Shown here: piece by piece, positions 18,967 through 19,681 of the stretch
How positions within the stretch are numbered: position 1 is the first letter of the stretch
Layout of the letters: each line of letters starts with the position of its first letter
Source: Agrocybe praecox
Taxonomy: Eukaryota; Basidiomycota; Agaricomycetes; Agaricales; Agrocybaceae
Assembly (NCBI GenBank): GCA_964017145.1
Contig: CAXHKQ010000107.1
Span: 1-19,681, forward strand
Direction of reading: 5' to 3'
Length of the DNA: 19,681 nt
Translations under genes and position numbers: made by a program
The notes under the pieces: model-generated
The model's database searches: none
Told to the model about the DNA's origin: nothing
Seen by the model: only the letters and a program-made list of their open reading frames with translations

Positions 18967-19369
18967 TTTTTGGTTGTGGTTCAGTGTAATTGTCACCTGG
19001 GACCCTAAAAACGCGTGACTTCCTTTGCTCTGTTCATTTGATTTCCAGGGCCTCTGGATTTTTTGTTCGTCTGAACATTCTCAAATGCCTGACGTGGGAC
19101 AACATTATCAACACTACAGAAGAGATTTGAATTTTTTCTCGGAGAATGTCAGTCCTAGGTAGACGATTTATGTCAATGTCAGCGAAACGTAGTTTTCATA
19201 CACCAAACATGATATCTCCATGAGCAAATTGAAGGCTCTTGATGTGGATATTGACAGTTGTAACGATTGTAACGCATATTGATCTCAAATGTCTAAACCA
19301 TTAAACAATGTTAATATTTAATATTGAAGGGGGTTACAACCACATTCTTAGTGGACAGGCACAAACATA
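18967..19369. other. Spacer
   Basis: AT-rich sequence between the foldback and the 18-bp repeats. No exon, RNA gene or repeat is recognised. Confidence 0.35.
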
Positions 19370-19381
19370 TCATGAGTCGGC

Positions 19382-19452
19382 GAACAGATTTTTCGTCATG
19401 CTCAGGTTTTTCGCCATGAACAGGTTTTTGTCATGAACAGGTTTTTCGTCAG
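19382..19452 (-). repeat. 18-bp tandem repeat, four units
   Basis: Four units follow GAACAGGTTTTTCGTCAT, starting at 19382, 19400, 19418 (17 bp, one base missing) and 19435. On the minus strand the unit reads through an open frame of 73 codons (19370-19591) as a degenerate six-residue repeat (KNLFMA, KNLSMT). The frame begins inside a tRNA-like SINE head, so the peptide is probably accidental and the array may belong to the SINE body. Confidence 0.75.
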
Positions 19453-19534
19453 CTCTGAGAGTGCTTGTAATATTGTATTCGCTGTATTCGCGATGTTCGC
19501 TGTGGAATTTCTTAATTTCAAACAAAAAAATATT

Positions 19535-19625
19535 CCCATTGCTGGGATTCGAACTCACCACGCTAAAGTAACATGCTTGTGAAGCTAACACTCAATCGTC
19601 TGAGCCACAGTTACTTGGATGACTT
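19535..19625 (-). mobile_element. tRNA-derived SINE head
   Basis: On the minus strand an A box, TGGCTCAGACGA (19596-19607, close to TRGCNNAGYNGG), precedes a B box, AGTTCGAATCC (19544-19554). Between them GCTTCACAAGC could form an anticodon arm with a 7-base loop carrying CAC, pointing to a tRNA-Val-like ancestor, though the stretch to the B box is longer than in ordinary tRNA-Val. The acceptor stem does not close, so a working tRNA gene is unlikely. The element would run toward lower coordinates, perhaps including the AT run near 19520-19535 and the 18-bp repeats. Confidence 0.5.
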
Positions 19626-19681
19626 CTCAACAAATAGTCTACGCATCGTGTGTGGCCTCTGAAACAAAACAAACTCGAATT

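Noticed and set aside
19370..19591. Small protein with six-residue repeats
   Set aside because: The start lies in a tRNA-like SINE head and the repeats come from an 18-bp DNA array, so coding is unlikely.
1..19681. CRISPR array, prokaryotic operon or viral gene set
   Set aside because: No regularly spaced repeats with unique spacers, no closely packed frames and no viral polymerase or capsid motifs were seen on either strand.

Overview
The window looks like animal nuclear DNA, most likely from an insect. It holds one spliced coding exon with a good GT splice donor, an arthropod-type initiator/DPE core promoter, several Tc1/mariner elements, tRNA-derived SINEs with target-site duplications, foldback elements and many (CA)n/(GT)n runs. 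There are no bacterial operons, no phage genes and no CRISPR array. The exact taxon cannot be read from the sequence.

Layout. 1-343: 3' end of a Helitron-like element, closed by a hairpin and CTAG. 344-2850: unexplained sequence with a CpG- and GT-rich block and a foldback MITE (about 2031-2419). 2959-4516: the only confident host gene part, namely a promoter (TCAGTC at 2959 plus GGTTC at exactly +28), a GC-rich leader of about 1.27 kb with short upstream ORFs, and a first coding exon (ATG 4236, donor at 4516/4517). That exon encodes a signal peptide and the start of an Ig-like domain. Everything after 4517 reads as the 5' part of a very long first intron, because I found no other convincing exon.

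The putative intron is full of transposon remains: a whole but dead DD37D-type mariner (5024-6334), three related copies of an unnamed dispersed repeat (about 8381, 8923 and 10167), a tRNA-like SINE (about 8691-8875), a short palindromic MITE (11091-11257), an internally deleted mariner with a broken transposase (11460-12244), a second Helitron-like end in the opposite orientation (15090-15560), a mariner remnant keeping only the transposase HTH (15561-15997), a possible hAT-type MITE (16442-16584), a complete SINE with a 14-bp target duplication (17079-17503), a 1.1-kb foldback element (17863-18966) and a third tRNA-like SINE head with 18-bp tandem repeats (19382-19610). CpG-rich, dinucleotide-rich blocks alternate with AT-rich stretches and may include regulatory DNA, but no function can be shown from sequence alone.

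I did not find a clearly new biological system. The best leads are the opposed Helitron-like ends bracketing the gene start, the long foldback that could form a hairpin RNA, the open HTH-only mariner remnant, and the three-copy repeat family I could not name.
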